A DNA stretch of 64,000 nt from Atherix ibis. Taxonomy: Eukaryota > Arthropoda > Insecta > Diptera > Athericidae. The notes beneath the pieces were generated by a model. It did not search any database. It was given only the letters and a program-made list of their open reading frames with translations, and was not told the origin of the DNA. Positions within the stretch are counted from its first letter, which is position 1. Every line of letters starts with the position of its first letter. The translations under genes and the position numbers were made by a program. Below are positions 33,641 to 45,847 of this stretch, piece after piece. The stretch covers positions 88,915,270 through 88,979,269 of the forward strand of contig OY282607.1 in NCBI GenBank assembly GCA_958298945.1, written 5' to 3'.

Positions 33641-34740
33641 CCTAAGTATTTTAGTAAATCACGTGACCAGTGACGCTTAAGTCTTCGATGAGAATTTTCA
33701 GGAAAAGAAATGGAGAATATTTCTTGAACGAGGTGATTACGTTTATAACGAGACACAGTAACATCGTTAACAAAAGGTACGTTGAGATCATCGCGGAGAA
33801 CAGTACTGCAAATATGAAAGGGAGCGTCGACAATTGTACGAAGTATTTTTGACAGAAGAGTTTAGATTCCGAGGGAATTCTAAGGCTTGATAGAGCCCCA
33901 GAGTTCTAGTACCTAAGTCCATATTGGTTTCCGTATAAAAGTACTTTTCTGTCGATACTAAGTTGAGAACAATTGTCTAGAAGTCCAAATAGTTGTAGAT
34001 ATCGTCTTTTTAGTTATTGTCTTTTAAGTTTTGTGTGTAGGTATATGGGACATAGTTCATGGCAGAGAGTAAAAAATACATTCATTGACTTTTACTCTCC
34101 ACCTGGATTCGAAAACTTCGGAAGCATGATGGTGATTTTTGCTAAATTCAATACGCATTATCAGCTTAATAAATTTTGTAAAGAATGGGTCTAAGTACAC
34201 TTTCCTGTGGAACACCAGCTGATATCGGAGAGATATTGAAGAGTTCATTGGATTTGATTACTTGTAAGTGTCGGTTGGAAAGAAATTATTTTAAGATTAA
34301 CAAATATGTGGAGGAAAGAATTCTCTTGAGTTTCCAGAGTAAGTCTGGGTGCCAAACTCTATCGAAAGCTTGAGTTATATCAAAAAGCACACCGGGACAG
34401 TATTTTTTTCTTTCTAAAGAGAATGTAATGAAATCGATGGCCTGAGGACAGTGCTGGGTATTGGAGTGTTGGGAGTGAAAACCAATTTGGTGGTTAGGAA
34501 TTAAATTTGAGGAAAATAGAGTATGTAAGCGGTGGCGGACTATTTGTTCAAAGATTTTTGACAAGATTGGAAGAAGATTAATTGATCTGTAGAAAATAGG
34601 CCGTATATTGGTTTATTCGATTTAGGGATCCATTTTTATAATGGCAAATCATAATGATCAGATTATTGCTAGAAGCTTTGTTTTTAGGATGGAATTTGAT
34701 TATATTGGAAACTTGGGAAAAGACTAATCAATAAGAGAAT
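33641..34740 (-). mobile_element. Jockey-like retrotransposon, internally deleted
   Basis: Minus strand from 34640: a worn KPIYG region, then LSKIFEQIVRHRLHTLFSSN, LIPNHQIGFHSQHSN, PGVLFDITQAFDRVWHPDLL (the first catalytic Asp region), and near 34225 SAGVPQESVLRPILYKIY (QGS mutated to QES). The YADD box is missing. A TWTYG-like block lies near 33920, followed by 3' sequence shared with the copy at 17 kb. Stops are present throughout. The 3' end toward 33640 joins the duplicated 3' units. Confidence 0.85.
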
Positions 34741-34942
34741 ATAAGTACAATAAGTCTTGTCTAGTATGTACTCACCTTTAGTCTACTTTATGTTTATCCG
34801 TTTTGGCCTAGGTGCCGTCAGTTTTTCGTAAAGGGTGCGTTATCTTTTTATGAGACTCTTTTTTTTCGTTTTCAAAGAAATGCGGATTATTGACATCTTC
34901 AGACCTGAATTGATACAGTCAGTTTTTGTTGATACTCTGGCT

Positions 34943-36177
34943 ATTTTTTTTGTAAGTAGCACTATCGACAGGAAATCTGTCAAAATTTCAGCTCGATCCA
35001 TAGCGTAGGTCAATTTCTATCGTCGATTAAAGTTAACGACATTTATTTGTGCATAACAATGGAAAAAAGCGAGTTTAGGGCTGTCATCAAAACATCTCCA
35101 TTTGAAAGGCTTAAGCCCGAAAGAAATCAAAGCCGAGTTGGATGCAGTTCATGGCACATCTACACCTGTGTTTGCGATGGTTTACAATTGGGTGAATGAA
35201 TTTAAACGTGGCCGTTCATCCACAAAAGATGAACATCGTTCAGGACGCCCAGTTGAGATATCTACTCATGAAATCATCGACAAAATCCACGATCTGATTT
35301 TGAACGATCGGCGAATTAAAGTGCGAGAATTAGTTGAGGCCACGGGCATATCACAAGGTACAGTCGCCTCAATTTTGCATGAAAAATTGTCTGTGAAAAA
35401 AATTTCGGCAAGATGGGTGACGCGTTTGCTCTCAGAGGAGAATAAGTGCAATCGTGCAGTGGACTCTGAGGCTATGTTGGCACTCTTTCATCGCAATCCT
35501 GCCGAATTCCTTCGTCGATATAACACTGTGGACGAAACCTGGATACACTACTACACTCCAGAAACGAAAAGACAGTCATCACAGTGGATTTTCAAGGGTG
35601 AACGGGCTCCGAAGAAGGCAAAAACTGTGCCATCGGCCGGGAAGGTGATGGCCACGGTCTTTTGGGATTCGCAGGGCATCATTTTTATCGACTACTTGGA
35701 AAAAGGAAAAACAATAACAGGAGCGTATTACGCGTCGTTATTGCAACGGTTGAGCGAGGAAATCAAAGAGAAGCGCCCCCATCTGAAGAAGAAAAAAATC
35801 CTCTTGCATCAGGACAATGCGCGTGTGCACACCTGCGCTGTTTCCATGGCCAAAATTGTGGAATTGAGAATGGAATTGTTGCAGCATCCCGCTTATTCAC
35901 CAGATTTGGCCCAGAGTGACTATTTTCTTTTCCCCAATCTGAAGAAATGGCTTGGCGGACGACGGTTCACTTCCAACGAGGACATCATTGCTCAAACGGA
36001 TGAGTATTTTGCAGAACTTCCGAAATCCTATATTTTGGACGGGATAAAAATTTTGGAAAAACGGTTGGAAAAATGTATAGAGCTAAAAGGAGATTATGTT
36101 GAAAAATTTAAAATTTTTTTTTTAAAAAAACAATTTTTTTCCATCTTTTTCTAAAGACTTATTGAACTACCCTCGTA
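34943..36177 (+). mobile_element. mariner transposon, 5'-truncated second copy of the 20-kb family
   Basis: Matches the element at 19981-21251 throughout at roughly 95 percent by eye. The right end (tacgagggtagttcaataag on the complement, ending at 36177) is present with two substitutions. About 60 bp, including the whole left terminal repeat, are missing before 34943. Confidence 0.93.
35059..36154 (+). pseudogene. mariner transposase (DD34D), frameshifted copy
   Basis: The family start (MEKSEFRAVIK) is at 35059, but one extra A in the run near 35090 shifts the frame. The correct frame resumes at KGLSPKEIKAELDAVHG and stays open to 36152. Catalytic motifs: TVDETWIHYYTPE, LLHQDNARVHT and YSPDLAQSDYFLF, with 34 residues between the second and third Asp; the usual APSD is AQSD here. 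Unlike the 20-kb copy it keeps the GDYVEK segment after CIELK and runs into the terminal repeat. With a frameshift and a lost terminal repeat it is not autonomous. Confidence 0.93.
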
Positions 36178-38911
36178 GTTCAGTCTGAAATAATTATTGT
36201 TAATTTTTTTCTTTTATTTATAAAGAAAATATGAAGTTTAATTATTTTCAAATTGAATAGTTACATAAGTATTAATATTTAATCACCCTAATCAAGATAA
36301 TCCATTAAGTATATTTATATATGGAATTTTATATATGAATTTTTTATGGTAAATGAAAATTACAACAAAAAAAGAAAACAGAAAAAATATATTCTTTAAT
36401 GTACATATAAGAAAAGCAATCGAATGAGTAGAAAAATCAAATCACTTTGGTAAATTGAATACTCCTACTAAAATTGTGAGCATCCTTGAAGATTATGACT
36501 GAGGATTTTCTAGAATTTCGATTCTAAACACGTTCGAGTAGAAATGTACATTTTCCGTGAATGTCGTGTAACCCGTTTACTCTTCAACCTATCTCAATAC
36601 CGAATGTGGATCTCGGACATCTTCTGAACTCTAGACACTGCTGGTAGCACCACGTTCTGTAATAGTTTCAAACAATTTTTCTAACTGCATTGCCAGCTTT
36701 CAGAAAGTAATTTTATGTTCCCATACTAGATAAGGCGATCTGAGGATGAGGAGATTATGAAGTGCAGCATGCACTATCAAACCATTTACTTCGGAGCACA
36801 TTGCATTTCGCATTCGAGAAAGATGAAAGCGAGAAAAATCCTTTTATTGGCAATTTATCCTATTTGGATTCCATCGCATATAGACCACTTCCTGCCATCC
36901 CACCGATAATAAACCAGAACTAATGCTGGTCATACCAGCTAGGATTCGACTAGCGACATCGAGAAGTCTTAAGTGGCCAGCTAGTTTGAAATGAATTGGA
37001 TTCAATTTAATTCGAATCTTGCGACAGAACAGCAACACACTTACTGTGGATAAACTTCTACAACTTTAAACTTTGCTCCAATATTAAAACTAACGCAAAT
37101 AAGAGAATCTAAAGCTGGATTTATACTCGAAAAATTTTTTGTGGTTGTAAATTTCACAGGCAATTTGTGCACCCACCAGCATCCCTATATCTATACGTCC
37201 AATAAAAATATTCTATGATTTGAGTTAAAAATAGTAAAATACGGTTTGCAGTGAAAACTTTTGGAATTTACACAATTTGTATTCTTATCCTGCTTGTTCT
37301 TTTCCTAATTCTTTTTAGTATAATTCTACTTAGTACCACTAATATGCTAAAGTCTACTACAAAGGATCATATTCGCACAGTACCTATTCTGGTGTTTGTT
37401 GTCAAACTCAATCTAATTCCAATGTAACCAATCCCTATATTCCTATTCGAAAAGGAGAATATACTTGCCACGTCTACCTCTGAATTAGAATAGTTTATAC
37501 TATTTAATATTGCCTTTTTGAAAGTGTGTACAAAATTTATGACAGTTTTCCATTGAGAATTAATAAAAATTTCCTTTTTTTTTTGTTGTGAAAAAGAATA
37601 AAACGATTTGCCATAATGTTTCTATTTTTTACACTTAATTTCCTTGTTTGTGAAAAATTCGTACGATTATATTCAATATATAATCTTCTTTTGGGTTGAG
37701 GTCATCAGCCATTATTGCTATCGGATCAGGCCATTCAAAATTAATTTCCTTCGAGAATGCTGTGAATCTGACCATAGATGGAAGATGAAATTCTTGGGCC
37801 ATTGTGGAAAATCAAATCTATTCACACATCTGCTTTTGTTGTATTGTATTGGAAAATTTGTAGAAATGATCAATACAGTCGCAAAATCTATTCTATTTCC
37901 TTAATATGTCATTGTATAAATATCAATATATAATTTAAGATGGTTAGTATTTTCTATAATTGACTCTTAAAGGGATTTTTTTTCGCCACGTCATCGAAAT
38001 GAGACAAAATACTCTATTCGAATAATGAGCATGCATTTGTCCAAAGGATGTATGAAATTCAATCAATCCATTGACAATGTTAATACTCAAAGGAAAATAA
38101 AATTCAATTAATATTCTGACGAATCGATATACGATCGTACTTCTATAGGGATTGTCACCCCATTTGAGGTACGTTTTATTGTAAATGCACTGTAAATTGA
38201 TTAAACTACAATACACAATTAATATTACTTTAACATTAGACATTTTTGATATTTAGTAGACATTTTTATTGGCATATACTGACAATATATACCCATTTCT
38301 ATAAAAATTTAGAATATTTGTCATGATTTCTTTAATTTCAATAAGAAAAATAATAATGAAAAATATCTAACCGAATTTTAAGGAAATATATTTTCTAGAA
38401 AAACGGTTGTTATATTATCTTTTGAAACTTTAAAAAATTTGATACTTTTAAGCATTAAATTTTTTAAAGTTTCAAAAGATAATATGTTAAAAGAAAAATT
38501 AATATATACTATAATGTTGAGAGAATGCATATAATAAAAAGGAATATTTAAATTATAGTAAAAATATCCTTATAAAAAACACTATTTATAATAAAAATAA
38601 ACTTACCAAAAATTACGGTAGTAAATTATCATAAAAAAAGTGGCGGAATTGTTTTAAAAAAAAAGTCTTTTCTATGGTCTTAAATCAAAATAATTCATCT
38701 TTCTATAGTCTCAAATTAAATTAGTGTAAATACCTGAAAACCAATATATATATATTTTTTTTAATTTTCCAAAAATTATAAATTTTTTGCATTTTTTAAC
38801 CAAAAAAACAAACGGGTCATTTTGAAAAACGACTTTTATTCAAATGAATTAAAATGGCTGGATTTTTTATGAAGCAGTAAAATTTACCAGAAAATCTAAA
38901 TAAGAATTAAT
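36178..38911. other. Intergenic DNA
   Basis: 36480-37060 is less AT-rich but has no sustained or recognisable frame. The rest is AT-rich. A perfect foldback lies at 38412-38485. Confidence 0.5.
38412..38485. repeat. Perfect 29-bp foldback
   Basis: Arms 38412-38440 and 38457-38485 are exact complements (core cttttgaaactttaaaaaat), separated by 16 nt. Confidence 0.95.
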
Positions 38912-40230
38912 AAAAATGGCCGGAAGGTGTTTTAATTTTTGAAAAATTACATAAACTTTTATTTTTATTAATACTAGGAGCACTAATTAAGGATCGGTGA
39001 AAAATAACCCTAAAGTGTAAATATAAGAGGTCTTAAAAAAATTCCAACAGCTACTATTGAAAATGGGCAAAAGGTGTTTAAATCTTTAAAAATTATATAA
39101 ACTTTTATTTTTATTAATACTAGGGACACTAATTAAGGATCGGTGAAAAATAACCCTAAAGTGTAAATATAAGAGGTCTTAAAAAAACTCCAACAGCATC
39201 TATTGAAAATGGCCGAAAGGTGTTCAAATTTTTTTTAAATTATATAAATTTTTATTTTTAATAATACTAAAGGTAATTAAGGGTCAGTAAAAAAAACCCA
39301 TAAATTGTCGTTATAAGAGGTCTTAAAAAAATTCCAATAGCAACTATTGAAAATGGCCGAAAGCTGTTTAAATTTTTAAAATATTATGAAAGTTTTTCAT
39401 TTTATTAATACTAGGGGCACTAATTTAGGATCAGTAAAAAATAACCTTAAATTGTCAATATAAGAAGTCTTAAAAAACTCCCAACCGTTACTAATGAAAA
39501 TGGCCGAAAGCTGTTTAAATTTTTAAAAAATTATAAAAGTTTTTAATTTTATTAATACTAGGGGCACTAATTTAGGATCAGTAAAAAATACCCTTAAATT
39601 GTCAATATAAGAGGTCTTAAAAAAATTCCAACCGTTACTAATGAAAATGACCTAAGGTGTTTAAAATTTTTAAATTATTACTTCAACTTTAATTTTTAAT
39701 AAAACAGGAGCTACTAACTAAGAATACACATAAGTAAAAAACGCCTAAATTGTTAAGGTCTTAAAAATATTCCAACCGTTACTATTAAAAATGGCCGAAA
39801 AATATTTAAATTTTTTTAAAAATTTATAAAATTTTTATTTTTAATAAAAACAAGAGGTACTAATTAAGAATCACTAAAAAAAATATAAACAGTCTATATA
39901 AGAGGTCCTAAAAAAAAAACTATTGAAAATGACCAAAAGAGTTTAAAATTTTTAAATTATTACGTCAACTTTAATATTTAATAAAACGAGAGGTACTAAC
40001 TAAGGATCACTAAAAAAAACCTACACAGTCTATATAAGAGGTCCTAAAAAAATTACTATTGAAAATTGCCGACATTGTTTAAAATTTTTAATTATTACGT
40101 CAACTTTTTGTTTTAATAAAACGAGCGGCACTAATCAAGGAATAGTAAAATAAACCCAAAACTGTCACTATAAAATGTCTTAAAAAGATTCCTGCCGTGA
40201 CTGTTGAAAATGGCTGAAAGGCGCATTAAA
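38912..40230. repeat. Satellite of about 145 bp, ten diverged copies
   Basis: Unit starts marked by 'gaaaatggccgaaaggtg' or variants at about 38912, 39059, 39206, 39349, 39494, 39641, 39784, 39922, 40059 and 40204, so the period is 137-147 bp. Each unit also carries 'ttattaatactaggggcact' and 'ataagaggtcttaaaaaaa' words. Neighbouring copies are most alike in the left half; copies toward the right are shorter and more diverged. Confidence 0.93.
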
Positions 40231-41989
40231 AAAAAAAAGATGTCAACTCAGATTTTTATCAAAAATGGCCGACTACTTTTTTTTTGGTCCATTCTTTTTT
40301 GAATATGCAAGAATGTGTTTTTTTTTTTTTTTTTAAAAAAGAAAATATTTCAATAAAAACACAATTTTTTTAATGATAAATTTTTTTATTATTTTTATAG
40401 TCCTTTTTATGTAAATTATTTTTTTCTTATGCTTTTCTTGTCATTTTAATACATTTTCATTTAGCTTATTTCTTATATTTAGTATTTTTTTGTTTATTTT
40501 TAAATATTTTTAAATTACAGGAAAAAAAAATTATATTAAATTTAAAAATAAAATCTATTTACAGTCTTGTTTGCTTGTTTATTAATTATTATTAATTTTT
40601 ATATATCGCATTGCTTCCTTACACAAATACATACAAGATTTCTATGAAATATTAGTTAGTTATCTTTTTTTTTAATTATTCTTGTTTTCTTTAAAAAATA
40701 AAATATGAATTTTTCAACTTTATTTCTTGTCTAATATAATTTGTTCAAATCTTTTTCACTTCCATTCAATTTTTTTAAAAATTATTTCCCATCTAATAAT
40801 AATTCATACAACCAGTTAAGAATGAGAAGGATATACGCTTTCTTTTTATAGAGAACATAATTTAATTTAGTTTCTTGATTATATTTATTATGAGATAATG
40901 TCTAGATAGTAATACCTTAAATTTTAATATGATTTTGTTGCTCCATTCATATTTATTTTTTATTTTAAGAAAAAAAACGCATAATTTTTTAAGCTTAACT
41001 TTCTTTTGCAAACATTTTTTGTTAATCATTATTTAATACTTAATTTAGAATCAAATAAAGCGGCACAGTTTAGTACATATTTTATGCAAATATTTACAAT
41101 AATTTTACTATAGTAACAGTAAAATATTTTTTTTTACATATTTACGTTTGTCTTCTTAAAATGAAAATATGAAGACATTTGATAACATTTATATAAGAAG
41201 CTCCTAGGACATTATTTCATTGCGTTTTTTATAGAAAATTTTAAGAATAGGAAATTATTTTCATTTTTTTAATATTTTTGTTTATATTTTTAATAGCAAA
41301 TGTTATGCTGATGATTATTTTTACTTTAAATATAAGCATTATTTTTATTTATAAATTATTTTTATACTTGAATAGTATGAATGTATATTTAAGCTAAACG
41401 ATACGCATTTATTCAATAGTAATTGTGTAACAATTTAAGTATTATTTATGTTCAAAAAGATTTTATAAACAAATATTTATAACCATCATTCTTTAAGGTA
41501 TAGAATAATAATTTCCTTCAAATGGTGGAGGACATGATTTTTATTTTTGTATTATATTAACAATTTACAATATTATTTGCTTTAATAGATATTTATTTTT
41601 TTATTTATTTATTAATTTTCTTGATTTAATTACATAGAATTTTTATTTTATTTTAAGCATTCGATTTTTTTAATATATATTTATATAAATGTTATTGCTA
41701 AGAAATAAATAATTTTCATATTATTTTACTAATTTGGTTTTTGAAATTTTTATTTATTTATCAATTTAGCTAGTTGGATAATTCCAATTTTTTTAAAATG
41801 AATATTTTGAACTTTGAAAAAATGTTAAAATTTATGAGCAAAAGGAGAATCTTTTGCTAAATAGTGAATTTCAAATAAAAGTTGAATGAATTTTAAGAAA
41901 ACAAATTTATTTTTGAAAATTGTAAATTTTTTTTGCTAGCGAAAAAAACTATGGTATTCTTTGAAAACGATGATAAAAATTATAGAGTC
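40231..41989. other. Very AT-rich intergenic DNA
   Basis: Long T and A runs (for example near 40318-40335); no gene or mobile-element signal. Confidence 0.6.
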
Positions 41990-42990
41990 CGCCATTTTGT
42001 ACATGTGGCGAATCCATATTGGAAGCTTAGACGTTCGCCATTTTGGATTTATTATTTACTCATAGAAGCTGCAAAAATTCATATTTTGGTTTTTTCTCTG
42101 AAAATATATTAAACTTGATGATTTTCCTTTAAAGAAAAAACTTCTCCACGTGCACTTTGAATGTGGAATAGGCGTGAGGGCGTATCAAAGTAAAATGGCG
42201 TCAGCCCATAAATGTTAAATATTATAAAGACGTGATATTAAATCAATAATAATCAGAAAAATTGACATATCCAAAAATATAATTTTGAAAAAAAATTGAC
42301 ATTCCTTAAATTTCGGACCGTCCGCCATTTTGGATTTACAGAAAATTCATAATTTATATATTTACTTATAGAATCTGCAAGAACGCATATTTTGGTTTTT
42401 TCTCTGAAAATATATTAAACTTGATGATTTTCCTTTAAAGAAAAAACTTGATGATTTCCTTTAAAGAAAAAACTTCTCCACGTGCACTTTAAATGTGGAA
42501 TAGGCTTGAGGGCGTATCAAAGTAAAATGGCGTCAGCCCATAAATGTTAAATATTATGAAGACGTGATATTGAATTAATTTTTAATCAATAATAATCATA
42601 AAAACTGACATGTCCGAAAATATAATTTCGAAAAAAAAATTTACATTCTTTAAATTTCAATATTTGAGGTCCTAAAATGAACCGTTCACCATTTTGGATT
42701 TTTAGAAAATTCATAATCTGTTTATTTACTCATAGAATCTAAAAGAACGCATACTTTTTTTTTTCTATGAAAATTTATTAAAAGTACTGAAAGAAAGAAC
42801 GTCTCTACGTGCACTGTGATTGTTGAATAGGCTTGAGGGCGTATCAAAGTAAAATGGCGTCAGGCCATAAATGTTAAATACTATAAAGACGTGAAATTGA
42901 ATTAATTTATAATCAATACTAATCAGAGAAAATGGCATGTCCGAAAATATATATTTTTTTTAAATTAACATTTATTAAATTCTAATATTT
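41990..42990. repeat. Tandem repeat of about 330 bp, three copies
   Basis: 'ctccacgtgcactttgaatg' or variants at about 42145, 42477 and 42805, and 'aaaatggcgtcagcccataa' at about 42192, 42524 and 42852, give periods of about 332 and 328 bp. Each unit also has 'cgccattttggattt'. Copy 2 contains an extra internal duplication of about 27 bp ('acttgatgattttcctttaa' repeated near 42415-42470). Confidence 0.92.
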
Positions 42991-44765
42991 GAGGTCCTAA
43001 AATGAACAAAGTTACTGACCTCAAATATGACAAAAAATGTAGAATTCAAAAAAAAATTGTTTTCTATTTTAAGGAGAATATTTTCATTTTGAAAAAATTG
43101 ATTGAAATTTCGAAACCATTTTTTTTTTTACTTCGGAATTTGATTATCTAAGATACTCTAGAAAAAGAAAGTTCGACTAAGGTATTTTTTTATGCATATA
43201 TTTTTATACAATAATTTATTTATTTTTGAATTATTTTGCATTGAATATATAACGAAATATTTTTGTCCATGCGTACATTCCCAATATTACAATAGTTAAT
43301 CAATACAGCAGAGTGGAACTACAACCCTTAGAATATATTTTCAGAAATATTTAAATTTCTTCTTCTTCAAAACGAAAGCATTTTCTAAATGCGCATTAAT
43401 TTTGTTTAGCTTGACTTCATTTAATGAGTAATTTACAAAGTTTTTTTTTATCTAAATTTCATTTTAATTTTTAATAAATTGTGTTTTTTTTTTTTTTTTG
43501 TAAATAAATTTTAAGTTATATTTAAGTATTTATATTTGTATGAATTGTTGTCTATTTGATTGAACATTTCGATTTAAAAAGTATCTTTTTGTATTAGTTT
43601 CTTCTAGTGAATTGAACTTTTCTCTATTAATTATTTTAATATATTTTTTGATTAAATTTATGGATTATTTTTATTATTTAATTAATACTTTCCTATCTAA
43701 TATTAATGGATATTTTGTTGATGTTTTTATTTGTAACTGGTTGAATGCATTTTGATTTATTACCAGGTAAGAGTATCTGTTCACTTTTTGCAGAAATTTG
43801 TATAAGTTTGATTACCTTTGATTAATTGCAATTATTTGAATTGAAATGAAAATTTCTTTTTACCTTCTATTTTCACTTTAGTTTTTTTATATTTTCTATC
43901 AAATATATTATATTATACATAATACTTTTTATATAGGATATTAAATCTATTTTCATAGTACTTACATAATGCAAATTGCTTTCGTTATATAGTTATTTTT
44001 AATTACCATAATAATTATCCATTTTGAATTAGTTTTAATTTTATTTTGTACACATACACAATCACAAGTCACTTAATTTTAAAAAATAGTTTTTTCATCA
44101 ATTATAGTATATATCCTTGAGTTTAATTATTTATTGCTGAAGATTTAGTAAATTTTTTTTTCATTCTTTTAAAGATATTTTAATTTATTTATTGTATAAT
44201 ATTTCATTCAATTTTATTAACATATACACTTATAGAGTAATAAGAAGGAAGCAATTATATTTGTTTATAAAATTTTTATTTTTAAATGGTTTGTTTAAAA
44301 ATATAGTTTCTAAATAAATTTCGATAACTTAAAAAGTTTTATCAATTATAAAATTTTAACTCACTCATTTGGATTCATTCTAACATAACAAGTTAAATAC
44401 AAGAACGCATATTCTTTTTGTATTTTTCATCTTTGTATCTTATTATCTTATTTTTTTTTATAGTAACTTTCATTTGAGCTTATAGCGATTCCATAATAAT
44501 GGAATAATTATACACAATTTAATTTTGCACTGCACTTCTACAATATATTAAATAAGTTCACATAAAATGTTTTAAAAATAATTTAATTTTGATAGTTTTT
44601 TTTTTTTTAAATATTTTTAATTAGGACTCATCCATCACTCACACTAATTATTTTATTTATTTATTATTTTTGCTATAATTAATTGCATAATAAATTATTA
44701 TAATTGTTGTTTTTTTTTTATACAATAAAACAAAACAAAACAAAAAAATTACGAAATTTTTCATT
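42991..44765. other. Very AT-rich DNA, 3' flank of the minus-strand gene
   Basis: No coding signal. The part next to 44766 should hold the 3' untranslated region and polyadenylation signals of the membrane-protein gene; several AATAAA complements (tttatt) occur at 44640-44665 but I cannot say which is used. Confidence 0.5.
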
Positions 44766-45257
44766 TTACACATTAAGGACATGCATACTTTTTGCATAGA
44801 TGGCAGCATCGTCAATTGGTGTACAACCCATTGGGCCTATCGTATCCATCGATGATGGTAGGGTATGGCCAGCTGTGAACGATGCATGATTGTTATCCTT
44901 TTCGATGAGAGCCTCTTTATCACTGGAATTGTGCTGATTTCTTAGGAGGCATACATACATACAAAGGACAACTGCTAATAGGATAGAACCGGCAACAACG
45001 CCAAATAATAGTGGCTTTTGCATGTCATTGCTTGAGTTCTGCCAGTCCAAGATGAAGTTGGAGATTTCGTCTGGAATATCATCCTCTGCCGGTGGCGCCT
45101 GGTTTCCATTTCCGCTTAGCATAGTCGCACCTTCTACTGTTGAGGACGGTGGAGATACGGGCGACAACAATGACGTCTGCTGTTTCCGGTCTGGTGCTGG
45201 AATTGCCTCAGATGTGTCTATGGTCAATGGCAGAGATCTGCTCATCGTTTGGGTTTT
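44766..45257 (-). CDS. Terminal exon: transmembrane and cytoplasmic part of FN3 protein
   Basis: 163 codons plus stop. The minus-strand acceptor is ccaaatacag, with exon start KTQTMSRSLPLTIDTSEAIP in phase 0. Residues 1-80 are a Ser/Pro-rich, acidic juxtamembrane linker. About 82-105 (PLLFGVVAGSILLAVVLCMY) is one transmembrane helix. About 58 cytoplasmic residues follow, starting at a basic Arg, and end in HVLNV. It joins in frame to the exon at 45575-45847 across a 317-bp GT-AG intron that contains a CA run (about 45291-45303). A type I single-pass membrane protein is inferred. A Kallmann/anosmin-like identity was considered from the upstream CxxxC and FN3 wording but is only a guess. Confidence 0.82.
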   Translation of the reverse strand, partial: KTQTMSRSLPLTIDTSEAIPAPDRKQQTSLLSPVSPPSSTVEGATMLSGNGNQAPPAEDDIPDEISNFILDWQNSSNDMQKPLLFGVVAGSILLAVVLCMYVCLLRNQHNSSDKEALIEKDNNHASFTAGHTLPSSMDTIGPMGCTPIDDAAIYAKSMHVLNV

Positions 45258-45574
45258 CTGTATTTGGTAAAAAAAAACAACAACAAAAAACACACACACA
45301 CACATTTAATTATCCTGTTTTAAGAATAAAAAATAAGGATTTTTTTTAAATAATATTTAGACTATCCAATAATGAACTAAGAACAGCATTTCATGATAAG
45401 TTTTGATATTGAGTAAAATTGACTATATAGTATGAAGATAGTCAAATGGTTTACATCACACTCGAAAATGGTATAAAAACTGGACTACCAGCAATTTTTT
45501 TTTTTACACTTTATGATTAATGATGATCTTCTAGCATGTTTGAAACTAAAATAAATTATAATAAATATAATTAC

Positions 45575-45847
45575 CTTATTTTTGCAAGTAACTTGCACTC
45601 TGTACTTGGTATCCGGCCATAAAGAAAGCTGGACACTGGACGATTCAGTAAGGAGATTACCCAAAAGGCCACCACCGGATACTTCCCACGTGACCAGACA
45701 TTGATTGGGTGCGTTGAACGGAGCCCATGCAATATTCACCAGAACCAAAGTGTTTTGTTGGAGCATGGAAACAGCCGCTAATGCCCATGTCTCCAGGATG
45801 GATTTGTTGATTTTAGGTGGTGGTGGTTTGGCACACTCGTCCCAACA
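45575..45847 (-). CDS. Penultimate exon: fibronectin-III-like domain
   Basis: 273 bp, 91 codons, phase 0 at both ends. Acceptor ttttttttctacag (exon starts CWDECAKPPPPKIN) and donor AAG|GTAATT. The segment has a C-x3-C pair, a Pro-rich strand entry, then LVLVNIAWAPFNAPNQCLVT, WEVSGGGL, and SSVQLSLWPDTKYRVQVTC. The Trp in the B strand and the LxPDTxYxVxVxC E-F pattern are the hallmarks of a fibronectin type III fold; the two late Cys may form an extra disulfide. It is extracellular given the downstream membrane helix. Upstream exons must lie at higher coordinates and were not found with certainty. Confidence 0.85.

Noticed and set aside
38912..42990. CRISPR-like array
   Set aside because: Units are 137-147 bp or about 330 bp without distinct spacers; these are eukaryotic tandem satellites.
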